DNA from: Lumnitzera littorea
Taxonomy: Eukaryota; Streptophyta; Magnoliopsida; Myrtales; Combretaceae
DNA: 64,000 nt
NCBI GenBank assembly: GCA_024138015.1
Contig: JAMXBB010000007.1
Coordinates: forward strand, 64,743,377-64,807,376
Direction of reading: 5' to 3'
Below the pieces are notes generated by a model. The model ran no database searches and had not been told where the DNA came from. It worked only from the letters and a program-made list of their open reading frames with translations. Made by a program: the position numbers and the translations under genes. Shown in pieces: positions 59,924 through 64,000 of the stretch (position 1 is its first letter; the number at the start of each line of letters is the position of its first letter).

Positions 59924-62900
59924 CGAAGCGGCAGAGTCATAACAGCCCCCGCCGTGTAAACCATCCTAAGATAGAAGTTAGCCTTACAACCGCTATCTTG
60001 GATCTGATCTACACAAGGCGTCAACGACTAACCCGCTTTGAAGTAAACAGTTTGTAATTTAAATAAATCATTAATCTAAGAAAGTGAGGAAATATATATA
60101 TGCTATAATTCAGCTATTGTAATTAAGGTTTACAATATTTCTCCGTAATATATTTCCTAGTTGTTACATTATTCAAAATGAAAAGTAATTCTAAAATAAA
60201 AAAAAAAACTTAAACCTTAAAATATGTGTTTATTCTTCACATGTTTTTCCTCACTCCCTAGGATCCAGCAGTTACTAGCTTCATAGTAGTTGTTGCCGCT
60301 TCTTAGCAGTTGTTGCCGCTTCTTAGCCAGCACCTGCACAATGTCTATAGGGATGTGAGCAACCACAGCTCAGTAAGTTAGGACGGGGGACTTAAAACTA
60401 TACCATACACACAACAAGGTTTTCAATCACTTATTAGGTACAATGCATGTGCAAGCAAATGCCATCGCACGACGTTGTCCAGCCCGTCGTGAGATTAGAG
60501 AAATTGCGCCCGCTCTAATCCGGGTTGAGGAGTTGCTGTTAATGCAACAGCTCACGACCAAACCCAGGCTTGTGTAATGGAGACCTTGCTCCTCCCGCGA
60601 CTACCTTCGAACCACTGTCTTCATCCCCGCCGCGACCTCCTCTCTTGTCACTTAGTTCGACTGAGGATGAAAAAGAGACCATTTTGCAATCCTGCGCTAT
60701 CCCTTCCAAAAGGGTCGGTATTTGGCCGGAGAGTCCTAAATTCCCCTAACGGGTTGCCATGCATGTCCAATTATGATTACTGGTCGGATATTTGATTAAG
60801 TCCAGTTTAGGGTGATCAATCCTTTCATACAAATCATACAGTATATACCAGAACAACAAACAGAATCATAACATCACCCATAATCAAGCACATGCACACA
60901 TTCAACTATCTAATAAGCACAACCAAGCATAATCTTAAGCCTCCAAAATACAGCATCGTATTAATCCCAACTTACCTCGACTCCTCGCTCACTCACTCGA
61001 GGTCCGATTTGCTCAAGCTATCGCCGATCATCCCTATAACACGAACGTAGTTTCAGCTTTTCATATAAATATTACAAGTTCATTTTAACCTATAACGTTT
61101 ATTGTTAGGTTTTGTTTAAGGTTTAATATGCCTAATTATCTAGGTATTAAGTCTTTTACCATTATTCTAGGTTTGGGGTTAGGTTCAGGTTCGGTTTTCG
61201 CATCGATTTCTAAATTAAGTTTTTAGTTCGATTTCTAAGTAATGTTTTAGATTCCAACCCTAGAATTCCATTCCAACCCATAAGGTGAAATTAATCACAT
61301 TACTTCCCGATCTCCTAGATACCATTATTACCTCTAATTAGTATTTTACTCCATCCGGTACACTTAAATCCCTATTTATGTACCGAATTTACTCTTAATG
61401 TGAGAAATTTTTACATTTTTCATATAATTACATAAATTCAAGTTTCCCATCAGATTTATTGTATATTTTTATTATTATCATATTATAAATTTTTATTCTA
61501 ATATTTTCTATTTAGTATATTCCCAAAAATTATATATTATGCATTATTGCCTATTATGTACATAATGCACTTCTAATATTTCTACTACCCTAATTACCAT
61601 CTCTAAACAGCAATTATTATTTCAAAATGTCTAAATCCATCCTAAATCAGATTTTACTCCAAATTTCCCTAATTTACAAAATTAACTATTTTTCCTATTA
61701 CTCATTTACTACATAATTAACCTAATAATTACATATAACACCCTAAATCCTACAAGTATCATACACCATCAGATTTCAACATCCTAAAACATCTACTTAT
61801 TCACTAAGTCAGTAATTAATATCCTAATCACCTAATTAACTCCAAATTACCCATTTTATGCCTCATTTTAGGGCCTTAAAATTATCTAAAAATTTCGAAA
61901 ATTAATTTTTGAAAACGGGCTTCATAGCACTGTTCTATATCATCTAAGTAATCTACACAAAAATTTTGGGCTTGAAACTACACTCCTAAGGTCATTTATT
62001 TCTAAACCGAAACATGCTCGATTTTGCACGATTTCTTAAGGACCATATATTACAGAACATAATTTCATCAAAATAATATTTTTTCTACAAACTACATATA
62101 AAAATATCTCAGAATAACAAAATTTATAATTTTCTAATTATATTTACTATTTTTATAAAATTACACGAGATTCGGGCTAGAAATCGGACTCACCGATTTG
62201 GGTGGCTCCGGCCACCGCAGGCTACCGTGGCCTTGTCGGCCGGCCTGGGCGCTGCCACCACCGTGTGGTGGTGGTGGCCGTCCTCTCCCAGCTCCTTGTC
62301 TGATGTAGGTTCTCTTTAAAATCCTTAACTACACAGTTTTTCTTATTTTTTTTATTTTCTGGATTTTCTCTCGAATTTTCAACTCTCTCTAATTTTCTCT
62401 GATTTGTATCTATCCAAATGAGCTCTGTAATTTTTCCTGCTATTTATAGGGCTTTGTGGAATTTATTGTGTATTAAATGAGATGAGACAATTGCCTTATC
62501 CCTTGATTTTTGGCTTTTATGTTGGCTTATTCTAACTGGCCGAATTTTTTCTTATTTTTCCCAACTGCCACGACCCAATTCTGGATGATTCATGACTTTT
62601 CCTGATTTTTCTTGATTTTTCCTTAATTAATTATGAATTTTCTTTAAGCATTTAATATTATTTTAACACATTTCGCGTATTTTAAATAATTACGCGTATT
62701 TATACTTACATGTAAATTCATATATAGTACAAATAAATATTCTTAAATATTATTTAAGTCATTTTATTATTTTTAGTATACATATAATCTATCTCTAGTA
62801 ATTTATTAGTTGTTAGATTACATTTTTTTCCTTTTCAGTAATTAGAAATTATTATGCTTAAAATTTGAAAATTTTATAGTCTCTTATTTTATTACTTATT

Positions 62901-63020
62901 TTCTTAAATTCACGTTTACGGGGTCATTTTTACTAATATTTCTCTCAATGGTTTATAATTCAGGCTCGATCGGATCTTTCAGCCGATTGAAACCTTGAGT
63001 GATTGGTTGTGGGGCTTACA
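59924..63020 (-). mobile_element. Very large solo LTR (3.1 kb), gypsy type
   Basis: Minus strand begins TGTAAGCCCCACAACC and ends CGGAGCGTGACA. The flanks are CCAGA (59919-59923) and CCAAA (63021-63025), a 4/5 target duplication. TATAAATAG sits on the minus strand at about 62441-62448, some 570 bp from the start. The leader has a GC-rich patch at 62190-62290. No coding sequence inside. The size fits Tekay/Del-class LTRs. Orientation rests on the TATA box and on motif order shared with 7200-8494. Confidence 0.65.
62441..62449 (-). promoter_or_regulatory. TATA box of the large solo LTR
   Basis: The minus strand reads CTATAAATAGC, a strong plant TATA match, inside the LTR upstream of the GC-rich leader. 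Confidence 0.5.
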
Positions 63021-64000
63021 CCAAATGATCGGCTATGTTGACTAACTGGATGAGGAATTGGAGGGCATAAGATATTGGTATTGATGCATGCCGTATGCAT
63101 GAGCATAACATGTTGCATCGTTGGCAGTAAGGGTCCGGTTAGGCAAATGCATATATGATTGAAATGTTTCAGTTGTGATATACAATATTGTTTATCATAT
63201 TGTCTATATTATGTTGTTCGTTATCCACTCTCACTCAACTTCAGTAGCTGAGGGGATAAAATGTTTTATCCTTAAGTTAACTATATCGTAAAAGGCCCAA
63301 CACTAGGGGGGATATGTATACTAAAAGCGTGAATCAGAGTCAACGACTGTTATATGGAGCATGTATTAGGTCAGAGATCCTATTACTATGAAGACAATAA
63401 AGGAAAAAGTTGGTTCATATTTTGATGTAAATATTATGTTGTACACATAAGTTATAATAAAATATCCAGTTGAACTCTGATGTAGCAACCCCTTTATTAT
63501 GTAAACAAAGTTGTCTTTTGATGAATGAGTAATTGGAGTTAAGTTTTCAACAAGTATTCCTATGTGATGGTACATCCCGTACTATGTCGAGATATGACAA
63601 TAATATACATGTGTTTACATATGATATGCATTATATGTATTAAATATATATAATAATAATAAATTAATATAAAATAATGAAAAATTAATTAAAAAATGAA
63701 TGGATGAGTCACCAAATAATGTAGTAGTATGGAAATAACTTAAAAACATGAGTCATAACTAGAATAATGTGGAAGGACTCTATTACACTAATCATTGATT
63801 TCTTTGATTTTACATTTGTACCCCTTTTATTATTTCTTATATATTACTTATTTTGGATAACACTCTTTTGTCTTGTCCATTTTAGGTAAGATGCCCTACA
63901 TTTCGAATATAAATACCTTTTGTAATATGTAATTGCAATCATCTTACACATCTAATATTGATTATACTTCTCCTTTTTTATGAGCTAAGTGTGTTTACTT
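63021..64000. other. AT-rich intergenic DNA, no gene recognised
   Basis: Includes AT-rich stretches near 63600-63690 and no recognisable domain or repeat array. Confidence 0.45.

Overview
The window is nuclear DNA of a flowering plant, most likely a eudicot. It is AT-rich and dominated by decayed LTR retrotransposons. It holds one clear host gene: a 14-exon gene with GT-AG introns whose spliced product closely resembles the Arabidopsis At2g24420/At4g31340 family. No bacterial, organellar or viral genes, CRISPR arrays, rRNA or convincing tRNA genes were seen. The species cannot be named from the sequence.

Layout. 1-8930 is repeat-rich intergenic DNA: an AC/AT microsatellite, two minisatellites (1261-1460 and a 47-bp array at 3292-4110), and an LTR-like stretch ending near 8494. 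8930-25335 is a four-level nest of Ty3/gypsy DNA. Element C (minus strand) was split by element B (target duplication GTTTG). B's 5' LTR was split by element A (duplication GATAT). A's reverse transcriptase was split by a solo LTR, G (duplication GTACR). 27378-31392 is element D, a 4.0-kb gag-protease-only retrotransposon with 980-bp LTRs and a perfect CAATA duplication. 34351-34962 looks like a TRIM miniature element. 39788-40330 is a triplicated unit of about 190 bp. 40883-41571 is a possible Mutator-like non-autonomous DNA element. 42530-43140 is a gypsy integrase/chromodomain remnant. 43486-48174 is a complete but dead Ty1/copia element (E).

48594-56604 (minus strand) is the host gene. 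It encodes 443 residues: a signal peptide, a long coiled coil, an array of exact 11-residue proline-punctuated repeats, one C-terminal membrane segment and a basic tail. Its fourth intron carries a 5'-truncated LINE. Downstream, 57203-58450 holds a deleted chromovirus (F, minus strand), and 59924-63020 is a 3.1-kb solo LTR with an imperfect CCARA duplication.

None of the transposon reading frames is intact. Stops fall largely where C-to-T or G-to-A changes would make them, as expected of old, methylated, silenced copies. The nested duplications give a relative order of insertion: C, then B, then A, then G.
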